Assembly (NCBI GenBank): GCA_964019055.1
Contig: OZ025214.1
Coordinates: forward strand, 3,586,858 to 3,650,857
Length of the DNA stretch: 64,000 bases
Origin: Anthopleura xanthogrammica
Lineage: Eukaryota > Cnidaria > Anthozoa > Actiniaria > Actiniidae
Direction: 5' to 3'
Each line of letters starts with the position of its first letter. The first letter of the stretch is position 1. The notes below the pieces were generated by a model that was not told the DNA's origin, did not search any database, and worked only from the letters and a program-made list of their open reading frames with translations. The position numbers and the translations under genes are program-made. This document shows, in pieces, positions 35,662 through 49,900 of the stretch.

Positions 35662-36955
35662 ATGGATGAAAATATTGTTCGACTTGCCGATGAAGGGGAT
35701 ATTCCTGCTCTTACACAAACACTTGATGGAGTAAACCTCGAGGAGGTAAGCCTATCTCTTTCAGCTTTAGCCTCAAAAGTTTGTTTTCATTGCTTTCGTT
35801 TTCAACTCATGCGTTCCTTATCTTCAGCTTGGGGAATTTTTGGAGGAAAGGGCTCTTGAAGAAAAGGCAGACACTGTCAGTTTTCTTCGAGCTGTATTGA
35901 AAGGTAAGCTTTCTGTTTTATTCACATCTTGGGGATATTAAAATCAAGTTGTAAGTTACTATCTAAGCTTATGGCTGTTTGTTCCAGGATCTTCTTGTAA
36001 TACAAGTGATGGGTTAAAAAGAACATTGTACATGTACAAACACACTATAAAACTGCTAAACAATGGCGAAATAACTAACAAGGTAACTAACTAGTTGTTA
36101 TGTAATACATATTTCCAGGTAAAGTCCCTGCTTAGTTCAGGTAATGCCTGAGGGGGGAGGGACAGGGATTCCATTGCCTGATGCATACAACTCTATCTGA
36201 AGGCAATATTACAATGAGCAATTTTTTCTGACACAAGTTGCATGGACCATTGCAGCTTGTAACAAAAATCTTGCGAAAAACGTTGCAGCAATTATTGCGA
36301 AAAGTAGAATTCGTTTCTATTTTTGGCAATGACTGTATCGCCGTTGCACCATTTATTATATCCACTTTGAAATCACTAGCAAATCCTGTAATCTGATTGG
36401 CTCTCAGTAGATTGATTCAAGCACGAAACGCACTATTTTGAGTCCGAATCGCATCTTTTTGTCAGCCAATCACAATGCAACACTAGAAAAGGTAACCAAT
36501 CAGATTACAGGATTGTATATAATCAGCCAATCAGATTACAGCAAATAAGGAACATAAAATGTAGCTTTTTTCAAGTTTGACTGGAATTTTTTGTTACAAA
36601 AAGAAACAAAATACCGGCTATTTGTGAATAAATACTTTTGTATTTATCACAAATTTAGTGTCTATCTAGTATGATTTCAAAATGGATATAATAAAGTGAT
36701 AATTGAACTTCGTGTCATGCAATTTTGGTCTGATATCAAACTTGCGATTACAAATCACACTCCCGCTACGCGGTCGTGTGATTTTGTTATCGCGCGTTTG
36801 ATATCAGACCAAATTGCACTCCACTTAGTTCAATTACCATTATGTAAACCCTCTTGCAACTGGTGTCACAATGCTTTTGTCAGACAAGTTGCAGAAGATT
36901 TCTCCATGTAATCATGCCTTAAAAGATGCTGAAGTATTCCTGCTTATATTTATTA

Positions 36956-37011
<56 letters not shown>

Positions 37012-40000
37012 GGTATCAACAGATATTGTTGGATTTTTTCTTATGGAGGTAGGCTTCTAAATGATTTTTACAATGTTCCATCCATATTTTCATATTTCAT
37101 TATTTATTTTCATATTTCATCATATTTTAATTTGGGTATTTCAGCTGGATTCACTTCCTAGTAAAGCCTTAGCAGAACTTGCTGAGGTATTTTTGGAAGC
37201 AATAAAGGAAGGATCAGTCAGTGGAAAGTAAGAATTTTTATCTGATTTATTATATATTACTCGTTAGCCATTCCAAGGTTGAGGGAAAAAAACAGGGTTG
37301 AGTTGGCATCGCAGTGCATTGTGGGACTATTAAAGGACAAATTAGATGCCATTTTGAAAATATGACCCCAAAACAGTCCCACAATGCACTGCAATGCCAT
37401 GGCAGCCCAGTTTTTTCTCAACTTTGGAATGACGAATAGATCTTTAAGCTAAACATGATGCATTATGGTCTAGCTTGGGTATAGGTAATCCCATCTGAGG
37501 CATGATGATCCAAAGATAATGAAACCCAGGCTAAACCAGTATGCACCATTTTCGCCATTCCAGGACCTCAGGGAGGTCCTATGGGTTTCTCCCCTGCTTC
37601 CTTAAAAGAAAAGTCTTATGTTGAAAATGGCATCTGTGAGATGAGAATTGAGAATTTTCTGGACTCTTGAACCTGCAACTAAGCAGCTTCCCACCACCAC
37701 TGCCTCAACGATCTGTGCAACCTCTTGAGAAGGCAGGATGGAGGGCAGGGATATCCAATATGCTTTACTGCTATAAGGATAGTTTAGTTACTAAGGTGTT
37801 TTTTAATCATCAGGAGTCTTGAGCTGTTCCCTAAAGTTTTGTCTGCTGTTGCTGCAAAAGAATCTGTACCTTTGACCACAGGTAAAAGAAAGCAAAAGTA
37901 GTGATATACTATTATTGATGTGTACTGTTAAGTCGTATTCTCAAATACCATTGTATAAATTCTGTACAATCAGCTGCAGGCCTAAAAATAATGGCTGGAC
38001 ATGATGACGTGCCACATTGGACCAGTCAATGAGACCATCAAGAGGACCAGCCTAAGAGACATTTGGCCAGACAAGTGCCAACAGACCATTTTCGAGATGC
38101 GCGAGTGCTTTCAAAAATATTGCAGGTGCAGACATGATCTCAAGGCATTTTCGGGCAGATTCAATAGCCCACATGACCTTGCCCGAAAATGCCTCTTTTT
38201 CATGTCTGCACCTGCAATATTTTTGAAAGCGCTCATGCATCTCGAAAATGGTCTATTTTGGCTGGACATTGTCCATTGACCAGCTGTCATTTTGACCCTA
38301 AGCTGTCTTCCTGAGTTTTGTCTGGTTTTCTTACCTGTAAATACTACCCCCTTGTTGACTTATTAAAATGTTTTTTATATATTTACTGGAAGATTGTGGG
38401 GGAGAGATGTCTGGGACTGAATACAAGAGACAAATATTAAACAGCTTGTGTTCCAGCAGGTATGGACATGATAATGATGTTGCTATCTGCACACAATTGA
38501 ACTGAACTTCTAATATACCAGATTATAAACATTTGATCATCAGGTGGGACTCTCAATGTGTGATACATCTGGCAGCAATGTTTAGGTAGGTCATTTATTT
38601 ATGCAGGTCTCAAAATAACGGCCAGTCATACACTGGTCAAAATGTCCAGTCAACATGTCCGTTCAAAACCGTATTTCACCAGTCAAGTACCAAATTTGGC
38701 CGGACATTGACCGGCCATTATTTTGAGCCCTGTTATGGGAACAAACTTAGAGATAAATAAGAAATGATCTCAAGATATATCATTAATAAACTTTTCCCAA
38801 ATTTGCTTGTCATAAGTGACCATAAAGCAATCGTTCTAAGTTGAGTTTGGACTTGATATGTTCATATATTATTTACTGTATTGTTTAACCTAAATCTGGA
38901 ACCATTGTTTCATGGTCATTCAAGTGAGTTCAGGCAAGGTCTATTTTTTAGGAACTATTTCCACCCTCTAATCTCTTGAAATGCACCTTCTTGTATCTAG
39001 GGATGTGCCAATGAGTTCTGAAGAATTGAGGTTTGTTATAGATAAGTTACAGCGAATGTTTAAAGAGCTTGACCTCCAGGAGCTTCCTCCTTTGGTGTAT
39101 CAGCTGTTATTACTCTCCACTAAGGTAAGAAAATGATCAATAGATCCTAGATTTAATATCAATGGGAAAATGTGAACCATGGGAGGGTGTATCCAGTGTG
39201 ACCGCTTCTTCCCATTATTGTATTTAAATGCACGTGTTTTGTGAATCAAGGGTGGTGTAGCTGTAATGCACCTCTTACCTTTTGGGTCTCAGGTTAGATT
39301 ACTGGACTCAGTATTATATGTGAGTAGAGTTTGTCAGGTCTCTTTCTAATATTATTCAAATTACTTATACTGTAGGGTCATAAGAATCTGGTTCTACAAG
39401 GTGTGTTGTCATTCTTTAATGATCAAGATGAAGCCTGCAGAGAAGAAGATAAAGCACAAAATCAGTATGAGAATAGTCCCCTTCACAGTTCCCTGCACCA
39501 TCTTGAAAGGTAGCCATGCCATCTAAGCGAGACACCCTGCACAATTATTCATGTTTCTATCTGACATTGCAAGGTCACCTCATGTCTCGCTTCAATGCAA
39601 AGGCACAGTTACCTTTCCAGATGGCCCAGTGAACTGTAAAGGGGACTATTGACTACTAACACCTGTATTTATGATTTCTTACTTCCTTAACTCATTTTCG
39701 ATAGTTTGGATTGATAATTCTGTGTACATTTTTTTACATATTTTTGTTTTTATTTAATATCAGTGATGGTCTTCAGTCCATTTCAAAAGAACAGCTTCGA
39801 CATATGGAGGGCACCATCATATTGCACATTACATTTGCTATAAAGCAAGACCAGAATCTTGGCAAAGAGTTGGTTAAATTTCTTAAGGTATTATTAAAGC
39901 TATCAATTAAACCTAATTTCTATTTTCTTTAAACTATATTTATAATGATATTGATAGGACATCAATAAAGTTCATTGACCTGCATATTGTTTTTGCATTT

Positions 40001-40904
40001 CAAACTACACAATGTTTTCCTGGGAATAGGGAATTAGATTCTTTGTTAGAGCTGCATCCATATTAATATATCTGTAATGGGAAAACATTATGCATATTGA
40101 GCTGAATGGGTCAATTATAAGCAATAAATTTTGTATGCTTTTTATTGGTTTTTAAATATAAATTGCAATAGGCCATTTGCATTATGGCATCATTAACTAC
40201 AACTACCAGAATCCCTCGCACACTTTGTTTTGTTCATTTAATTAGCACTAATTGTCTTCCAATTCTCATGAGGAAATATAAATTTGAATAAGAAAGAAAA
40301 TTCGCATTAAGCATTTTGGTAGTAGTAGTAAAGTGAGGTCATCATGCAAATGGCCTATTAATCATCCAATCATCCAAATCTTATACACCACAGGCTTCCC
40401 AAAGTTCTCCTGGAAAGATCCTAACACCTTTTACTGTGGCATTAGCATTGTCTGTTGCTCAAATCCATAGGTTCGAAGAAACAGTGAGTATCAGTCTGTG
40501 TCCGTACTTGTACTTCATAATTTGAGTGCTGCTCTTTAGCTTCACATTCTCGTTTTAAGCCTCTTAGCAGAAATATTGTTAGACTTGCCACAAGTCGTAC
40601 TCGCTGTGTCAGACCGCGAAGCGTGATAATTTTCTATGATATTGTTAACTATCGTTTTGCTACAAATTCTTACAAAGTATGCAATTACAAAAGTCGTATC
40701 ATAGTTAGTAGAGTCCCCCTCTACTTACTATGGTCATATAGTCACCCACCAGCAGTAATACTCAAGGTTGTTAACAAAGGAATTGCATTGTTCTCTCTAT
40801 ACTAACTGTAAGTATTCAACTTCAGGTGTTTGATATACTCAAGTCTTCAATTTTAAGGAGTTTCAAGGATGAAGAGAGGCAAAGGCAATCCAAGTGGATT
40901 AAAG
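35662..40904 (+). CDS. FANCI: FANCI exons 1-13 (N-terminal solenoid)
   Basis: Exons: 35662-35745, 35828-35903, 35988-36082, 37013-37048, 37145-37227, 37814-37881, 38393-38459, 38544-38585, 39001-39124, 39376-39509, 39764-39887, 40394-40483, 40826-40904. They encode residues 1 to about 367. Exon 4 is spliced at an acceptor whose pyrimidine tract is replaced by a (TTA)n run. Exon 10 has two in-phase donor candidates, at 39465 and 39510; the second lies in a MITE arm and would add 15 codons not found in vertebrate FANCI. Intron 3 holds two MITEs, intron 5 one and intron 6 a fold-back element. Confidence 0.88.
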
Positions 40905-43900
40905 GTTTTTATTAGTAGTTTATTTTTTATTTTCAAATTGTGACATTGTTGATATGTAGGATGTTTATTTTGCAGAAAATGTTCCTGAATGTTTCAAAGT
41001 ACAAGATTTTATCTTGGAAACTGTGCAAAATAGGTAAAAATTGTTGCACTTTCTAGTTCCAAAAATTTGTCAATTTGTTTTGTGTTTTGTCTTGTGTATT
41101 TTGTTGCCCAGTCATCAGATGGGCACCTGCAATCTACTATTAATGAACCGAGATCTATTAATAACCTAGCAACAGCAGTTGCGACATCGGTTGGTTGATT
41201 AATGATTTATTGATGAATTGAAATCTTATTATATTCTAGCTTGTTTGGCTGGGATCATGTCACACAAGGTCTTGTTCAACTTGGGTTTTTGTTGATGGAC
41301 AGTTATGGACCAAAATTGTTTGGTGAGTTGTGTAGCGATGACAAGACATGATGAAATTGATGAAGATGATGATAATGATAAATGATGATGATGAAACATG
41401 ATGTTGAAATGATGACACATGATGATATACATGATGAATGATGACACATGCTGATGCCACATGATGATGATAATGATACATGATGATGATACATGATGAA
41501 TGATGACACATGCTGATGCCACATGACGATCAATGACAAATGGGGACACATGATGATAACACATGGTGATGGAGATACATGATGATGATACATGATGATG
41601 ACACATGATGATGATGATACATGATGAATGATGATTCATAATGATGATGCAAGATGATGGTGGTGATTATATGCATGACGATGACAAGAATAATATTTTT
41701 TTATATTTTAGAGGTCCATGCATTAGAACATCTCAGTCCAACCCAACAAGCATGTGAGCTTGGCTCCAATGTTCTCCTGAATACCTTCAAAGGACATGAA
41801 ATGGTCAGAGCAGAGATCCTGGAACAGATTCTAAACAGGGTGGTAACCAAGGCAACAACACCTGTTGGTCATTTTATCAGTGAGTGTTTGCTAGGAAAAT
41901 GTTTTTTCAGTAATGAAAACTGTTGCTACTGCTGCTGTTGTTGTTGTTATTGTTGCTACTGCTAGTGTTGTTGTTGTTGTTGCTGCTGTTGCTACTACTG
42001 GTGTTATTGTTGCTACTGCTGGTGGTGCTGTTGCTGCTGGTGGTTTGTTGCTACCTCTGGCTTGGTTGTTGTTGCTACTGCTGGTGTTGTTGTTGTTGCT
42101 ACTGCTGGTTTTGTTGTTGTTGCTACTGCTGTTGGTGTTGTTGCTGATGTTGTTGCTGCTGGTGCTACTGATGTAGTTGCTGCTGGTAATGTTAATGGTG
42201 GTGTTGTTGCTACTGCTGTTGGTGTTGTTGCTGATGTTGTTGCTGCTGGTGCCACTGATGTAGTTGTTGCTGGTAATGTTGATAGTGGTGGTGTTGCAGT
42301 TGTAACTGCTGCTACTGATGTTGCTGCTGCTGTTTTTGCTGTTCCTGCTGCTACTAATGATGCTACTGTTGGTTGTCATCTCAGAATATTATTTCCTTGT
42401 TCATAGACCTTCTTTCAAGCACAGTGCTATCTGCTCCTCATGTACTGTTGGAGTCTCTTCCAAAGGTATTTACAATCATGATATAACCATGACATTTCTT
42501 TTATCAACACAGAGTTAAGGTCTTATCTAATTATGTTACAGGTGAAAGAGGCTCTTGATTACCTCTCTTTTCTCCCACCCAGAACAGCAGAGGGCCTTCT
42601 CAAGGCTCTTCAGGTTAGTCTCCAACTGACAGTAGTTTATTAACAACAACAAGAAACAAGAAACACAGCTCATCGATCATTTTATTTGTTTGATTTATTG
42701 CAGCCTCTCATGAAGATAAGTCTTTCCTTGAGAGATTCATTGATTCTTGTGCTGAGAAAGGCAATGTTTTCTAGGTACAGTACACACCCAGTATTATGGC
42801 AGCTTTTAGCAACAGGCAACCCATAATACCAGGGCATTTTGGACTTGGGGTGAGAGAGTCTAGGGGTTATAATTAGGAGAAATATGAGAAGGCTGCTACT
42901 CTTTTATTGCCTTGCTATTTCCTTCCCTATCCATTCCTCTCCAGTCCTCTTTTCTCTTTAAGATCTACACAGGAACCCCAAAAGTTGAAAATGAGAGTTG
43001 CCTGTTGCAGGAGTCCTTGGCTAGGTTCTGGGCTATTTAGTTAACAATCTTACGTCTTGGCTATAATTAGATAACCATATTTTTGGATTTTATGAGTATG
43101 CTTTATAATTTTGCCTTACAATTTTCATACATAGGCAAGTTGATGCAAGGAAAATTGCTGTTACAGGTTTTCTTCAGCTACTGAAACATTTCAAAGTAAG
43201 CCTATTCAATTTCAATACTATGCTAAGTCCAAGCTTATGATTAGGAGTGAGTATTATTTTATATAATTATATAATTTTTCTATATCTTTAGGTTCTAGGA
43301 AGTGGAACTCTAGGATCAAGTCAGGCATCTAGCCAAGGAAGTGTTTCTTTTTCCCAATGTAGTCAGGTACAGGTTGACGTCCACATCAGGGGAGGTGCTG
43401 GCAATGAAGCTCTCTGTCTGGAAATTCTTGGTAGGTAGGAAAAGCTTTGTTGATGATGGTGTTCTAAGGGAGAAGGACATCATAGACAGACCTTGAAATG
43501 CCGGAATCATTCATTTGTTTTTTCTTAGTATCCACTCTCTTTTAATTTATGCAGGGAATTTAAGAAGATGTTTTACACAACAGTCTGATGTGCGGATTCT
43601 TCTGTATGAGGTATGTCAGATCAAGAACATTACTTCTTGTTTTCATTCATATGTATCCCTAGTCTTCTGATGTGCCAGTTCAGGGTTCCCAAGGTCATGG
43701 AAAAGTCAATGGATTCTGAATTTTTTCCAAGGTCAGGAAATCTTTATTTTGGTCAGTGAATTTTCATATTTTACCCTTAAGTCAGTGAAAAGTCAGGGAA
43801 TTTCTGTAAGCCTTCACAACAATGTTACTACCTTATGAATATAATTGTTCATGAAATAAGTGCCCAGTGTGGTCAATGAAAAATATTTTTAGGCCAGGGA

Positions 43901-46900
43901 AACGTCAAGTACAGAAGAGGGAATTTTATTTTTCCAGATGAGTGGGAACCCTAAAAGATTTTTTCCAGGCAAAAACCCTGGAAAAAGATTGGCCAGTTTC
44001 CTAGGACCACACAAGAGGGTCGCTTGTGATGACCCTGTAAGTTTATACTTAGACTGGTCAGTAATTTTTTTCACTTCTTTTAGGGTCTATATGATGTTAT
44101 GTGTCATAATCCTCAGCTTCGTCAACCAATACTTGATGCTCTGTATGTGCAGGTATGAAATTTATGTTGGGTACGCTTCCTTTTTAAAATCTATCCACCC
44201 CTCCATCCATCCATTGATTTATACATAACCCATCCCTCCATTCATCTATTCATCCTCCTATCCATCCATCCATCAATTTATTCCTCACCCACACATTCAT
44301 TATCCATCCACTTGTTCACCCATCCATTCATTTATTCATTTCCCACCCATCCCTCCATTTATCTATCCATCCTTCTACCCATCCATCAGTTCATCCATAA
44401 CCCACAATTCCTTCATTCATCTATCCATCCGCGCATTCACCCATCCATTCATTTATTCATTCCCTGCCCATTCCTCCATTCATCTATCCATCCTCCTACC
44501 CATCCGTCCACTCATTCATAACCCACCATCCCTTCATTCTTCTATCTATCCACCCGCTCACCCGTACATTTGTTCATTTATCCATAACCCACCAATCCCT
44601 CCACTCACTCACTCATCCATCCATTCATTCATTTAGTTATCGCCCACCCATCCCTCCATTCATTTATCCATCCATCTAATCACCCATTGACTCAGCCGTC
44701 CACACATCCATCTGCCTACCCATCTATCCACCCATCCAAATATTTATCGAACTCCCTCACATCTCTCTGTTCATCTCTCTATTCATCCATCCATCCATCT
44801 CTCTATCCAGCCATCCAACCATCCATCCATCCATCCATCCATCCATCCATCCATCCATCCATCCATCCATCCATCCATCCATCCATCCATCCATCCATCC
44901 ATCCATCCATCCATCCATCCATCCATCCATCCATCCATCCATCCATCCATCCATCCATCCATCCATCCATCCATCCATCCATCCATCCATCCATCCATCC
45001 ATCCATCCATCCATCCATCCATCCATCCATCCATCCATCCATCCATCCATCCATCCATGTATTTTCTATTAATATCAAGAATAAAATTCCCTCTCTGTAT
45101 GTATTTGATAGTTCCAAAAGTACTACGAAGCAGAAGATGATGTGACTCCTCCCATCAAGCTTGATCCATGCCTGTCAGCTTCTGGTGACCAAGTCTTCTT
45201 AGCAGAACCTTTGGTATGAAAAAATATGGAATAGATATTTTTTGGTAGAACTTATGAATGAATGAATGAATGAATGAATGTATGGATGAATGTATGGATG
45301 AATGTATGGATGAATGGGTGAATGAATGGATAGATGAATGAATGGATGAATGTATAGATAAATGGAATGATGGATGGATAAATGAATGAATGGATGAATA
45401 AATGGATGAATGAATGAATGAATGGATGAATGCATGGATGAATGAATAGACAACTGCTTTACAAGGGGAGCATATGGTACAGCAATGGTTACCTAACCAT
45501 TAATCAAGTTTAACAGAGAGAAAGTGGTGGCCAACAGTTATGTATCACACTGAACATCATTTACATACTCATCTTTGCTTTGCCTTCATGGTTTGAGTTT
45601 TTTGTTGTTTGCCAGCTTTGCTTGATTTGCTAGTGTTAGCAAGCTGCTTCTGTAGTTATACATTTATTATAAAATGGTACTATTCTATTATTATAGGCCC
45701 ATTTGCTTAGCGCACTCCAACACTGTACATTATGGTGTGGAGATCACACTAGTGAAGAAGAGGATGAAGAAGGTAAAACTACCATCAAGCTGCTGTTTCA
45801 TTATGAAGCATAAGATTAAAGTAACCTTTATTTTTCTACATACTTTTAAACAGATAATGTGGAACACTTGTTTAATGAAGTAGAAGACCTGTTACAGTCA
45901 CTTACTAGAAGAATGATTAAGTCTGAGATGGAAGATTTTGAACTGGTAACTTTATGCTGTGTAGAAAAAAGAGTTCACCATTTTCCATACATCAGTTTGG
46001 TGGTCACAGACAAAGCATTCAATCAAGGCTGCAAGGTAGTTTAAAGGATTACCAGTATTCAAATTTGAACCTTGCAGCCTTGACTGAATGCTTTGTGTTT
46101 GACCAGTGAGCCGATGTATGGGAAGTGGTGAGTAGCTCAAATAGTCATTTCTCATTCCCCCCCCCCCTTTTTTATTCTCTAATTTACAAAATGTATTCTA
46201 AATGTATTCATCATAATAATAATTGAGCTTCATGCCATGAGGCATGGTTTTCACATTATTTCCCCAACCTGTGCCACCAAAATGTGACCTATGACACCAA
46301 AAATGACATTTTCATTTTACCTGAATGCATGTGTCTCTAATGTATTCTCTTTTTCATTTTCTCTCTTGGACTTCAGGATAAATCTGCAGACTTTTTGCCA
46401 ACAACAAGTGTAGGAATGAAGAATACCTTCCTAGCAAATCTTGTCCTGGGAGTTTGTGAGGTGTGACATTAGAGCCCTAAATTGCTTTAGCCTAGGTTTT
46501 TTTGTATACTACTTAATTTGTATAAATTAACAAAATCATATTCTCTTCACAGCTTCTTCTAGAATTCACATTCACAGAAGGGGAATTCAGGTATGTACAT
46601 TGACATTACAAGATATCCAGGTCAGATAAACAGCTCAGAATGTATAGGGACAAATTTAAATTTACCTTTAATCGTACTTGTATCATTTCAGCACTCAGTC
46701 ACTAGAGGAAGTGACGCAGCTCTTTGCCGTTTATCATCAATTAGAAGACATTCTAAAAGAAAAGTCAGTTGTCCAAGGTATGCCCATAATAATTTTTTGA
46801 ATTATCAACCAACATGTATGCTACTAATAACCGAATGAATATAGTTACAATGTTTGACGTGTGTACTCGTAGCTCACCCATTGTACATGTCCTTTTGTAT

Positions 46901-49900
46901 CAACTGAAGGTAAAAAGAGTCGTCCATGGGGCAATAAGCAGCAGTCATCATCTAACAGCCTTTTGTCCTTGGGTTGTGTGGCTCAACTGTGCACGGCATT
47001 GTTTAGGTCTGTTACCATGGATGTTATATTTAACATAGTGTTGTCTTGGGTGTGAGAGTATTGTCATAGATACCATGCAACATTTTAGCATTGTTATAAT
47101 TAATATGCTGTAGCATTGGATATAGCTCTGTCACCATGCAGACTTAGATTTCATGATTTTAGCATAAATACTCAAGCCTTCCATTGATATAGCATTGTTG
47201 CCATGGGAACCATTCAGTTAGTGTGATTACTGTGGTGCTGTCATGGATACCATATTAGTGCTTTGTAAATATAAATAACCATTCATATTCTATATTTATT
47301 CAGTGATTTGACTCCAAGCCATCAACAAGGCCTAATGCCATTAAGATCTGTTGCTGACTTCGTACGATATGTCTTGAATGTTGCACTCCAGAAACTGAAA
47401 CAGGTAAGCAAGCAGCTATCCACTGATTACTTTGGAGTACATATTTCTAGCAATTTGCAGACATTGAAAACTAAAAGATTGAATTGGCACTGATGGGAGG
47501 AGTGGGTAAGGTGCACACTATCAGCTTTAGGCCTGAAAATAGTGGCCAGTCAACAAATACTGTCTGGCCAAAATTGCTGCTCCATACAAACACCTCTTAG
47601 GCTAGACATTGATGGGTCATAATATTATGTTGATCTGATATGGCTGGCCAGGGGAGAATCAGGGGAGGGCTGCAGTGGGTACGCTATGCACCCCCTAGGT
47701 CAGCATCGTGCCCCCTACTTTGCAACTAAGAAAATACCCAATACTACAGTTAGGTTCAAATTTTTTTTTGGGGGGGGGGGGTTGGCATTTTTTGTAGTCA
47801 ATTGCCCCCACAACTTGGCACCCCTCCCTGAACAAAATCCTGGAACCGCCCCTGCTGGCCATCATATGTCTGGCTATGCAGCAGCCTTTATATTTAACCC
47901 TGGGTTTTCTGGAAAAGTAGCTACTTTAATGTGTAGCTGTAGGGACTCCGCTTTACAAGGCTTTACTCAAAGTTTATCATTTATTTAGATTAATGAAAGT
48001 GGTACTTGCAGTGGTCCAAGAGGTAAAAACAAGGAGCATATCTACAAACAGTGTCACTCCATAGCAAGGTAGTGTAAACAGACATGGCTATCAAGGGTTC
48101 TCAAATAGTTTATGCACTTAATATTCTAAATGTATAATACTGCTGTTTGCCTGTATTTTATATGCAGGGTGTTGTTAAAGCATGTCTCTGGGAACAGCAG
48201 TATCAATGATGATAGAGTGAAAAAAGACAAGGTAAATAAAGAAATGTGCTAACCTTTACCCTGCTTTTATATTTCTACGACCTACCAAATCCAGACATCT
48301 GGTGTTTTGGCTTCAGTCTGTATTTCAAATTTACGATGCGCCGAGTTCATTCCAATCATGAGTGATAAAGAAATTCTCTATGAAATTGGCTGTCTAGTCA
48401 CAGAATTTCCTTATTGCTTGATCAGAATGAACTTACCTGTTTTAGTTTGATTGGCAGAAGCCAAAATGCAGGACCTCTGGAGTTAATAGGTCACAGAAAT
48501 ATGAAAAGTGTTGTAGTGAAATAAGGTTATGCATGGGATGTATCATGCTGCTTTAAAGAATTCATTACAGCATGCACAGGGGTTGCTGTAGTTACTTGAT
48601 ATCTCCGGTAAATATTTGGTTAACTATTATGTTTTTCTAGAGCAAGAAGCTGAGCAGCCTATGTCTGGAAGGACTGTGTATTGTGGTGAACATAGTTTGC
48701 TGTCACTATAAAGACAAGCTCTCTCACTTCCTGGCCATTATCGGTAAAGTACCTGCTAGACAGATCTTTTAGATGTGATATATGTAACAGGGATGGATTC
48801 ATGATTTTGTTCAGGGAGGGTTGCAGGGCACAAAGTCAGTCCAGGGAGGGGTGCAACCCTCAGAATCAAAGAATGAAAACATTATTTCGAATCGGGTATC
48901 TTCAAAATAGGGGTACAAAGTTGCTCCGGGGGAGTGGTGCACCCCCTGTACCCCACCCATGAATCCACCCCTGTTTAATTAATGCTCAACTACATGCAGC
49001 AGTTGGCAAGTTTTTTATTTCTTTTATAAAATATAAATGATAAAAGCTACTCTTTTGGATATGAATGAAGCATGCGCGCATGCTCCAGTGTGCTCATCTC
49101 GAACCAATTGTATGATTTTCAACAGTTATTTCATGATGTTATATGCTAAATTTCTTTCACAAAGTCAACTTTGTCTGATGCAGATTTATCTGGGGAAAGC
49201 CGTTCTGATCAGAATGAACAAGATGATGAGCAAGAACGTATTTATTCAACCATCAAAATATTCCAGGTGCAGTTGCCTTCTTTATAGACTTGCATTTACA
49301 TGGCCATTGATATTATACTAAATTTTAGTTTTTCTTCCAGCAACTCATCATCAGCATCATCTCATCTGAAACGCAAGACAGTGATATTAGTGTCAAGGAC
49401 ACCCACACGCTTATCAATGTTATATCTCTACTGGCTCACCATCTTGACCCAGACAGTCAGCAGGTATGTCATCTTACACATGACAGTGATATTAGTCTCA
49501 AGGACACCCACACGCCGAGGATTGAATCTGGGTCGCATCGGTGAGAGGAGAGCGCTGTCACTGCTACACCACCTTCCCATAGTAACTGTAGAGTTCTATC
49601 AGATCACTACTTTATACCATCAGCTTAGGTTTTTACAATATTTTTTCTTCTTAGTTTGCACATCTCCAGTGCTGGGTGCAACGAATTTGCAAGGAGCACA
49701 ATGTTGGTAAGACATCAGAATCGACATAAAAAACTTAAACCAGGCATTAAATGTTTATTTAGTAATCTTATTGTTTTGTAGATGACATCACATTATCTAA
49801 AGCACTGGTGACACTGTTGTTCTCTCTCACCTTCCAGTCTAAGACAGGACAATCTATGGTATGTATGTCTTTATGGAAGTTTTCAAAGCCCTGACTGACT

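Noticed and set aside
41229..41639. His/Ser/Cys-rich open frames on the minus strand
   Set aside because: Translation of an ATGATG simple repeat in a FANCI intron.
41891..42406. Leu-, Val/Ala- and Asn/Ser/Thr-rich open frames
   Set aside because: A GTT/GCT trinucleotide array gives stop-free frames on both strands; it is intronic.
44687..45145. Long open frames with IHPS or DGWM repeats on both strands
   Set aside because: They are produced by a 4-bp (CATC)n microsatellite inside a FANCI intron; no start context or family match.
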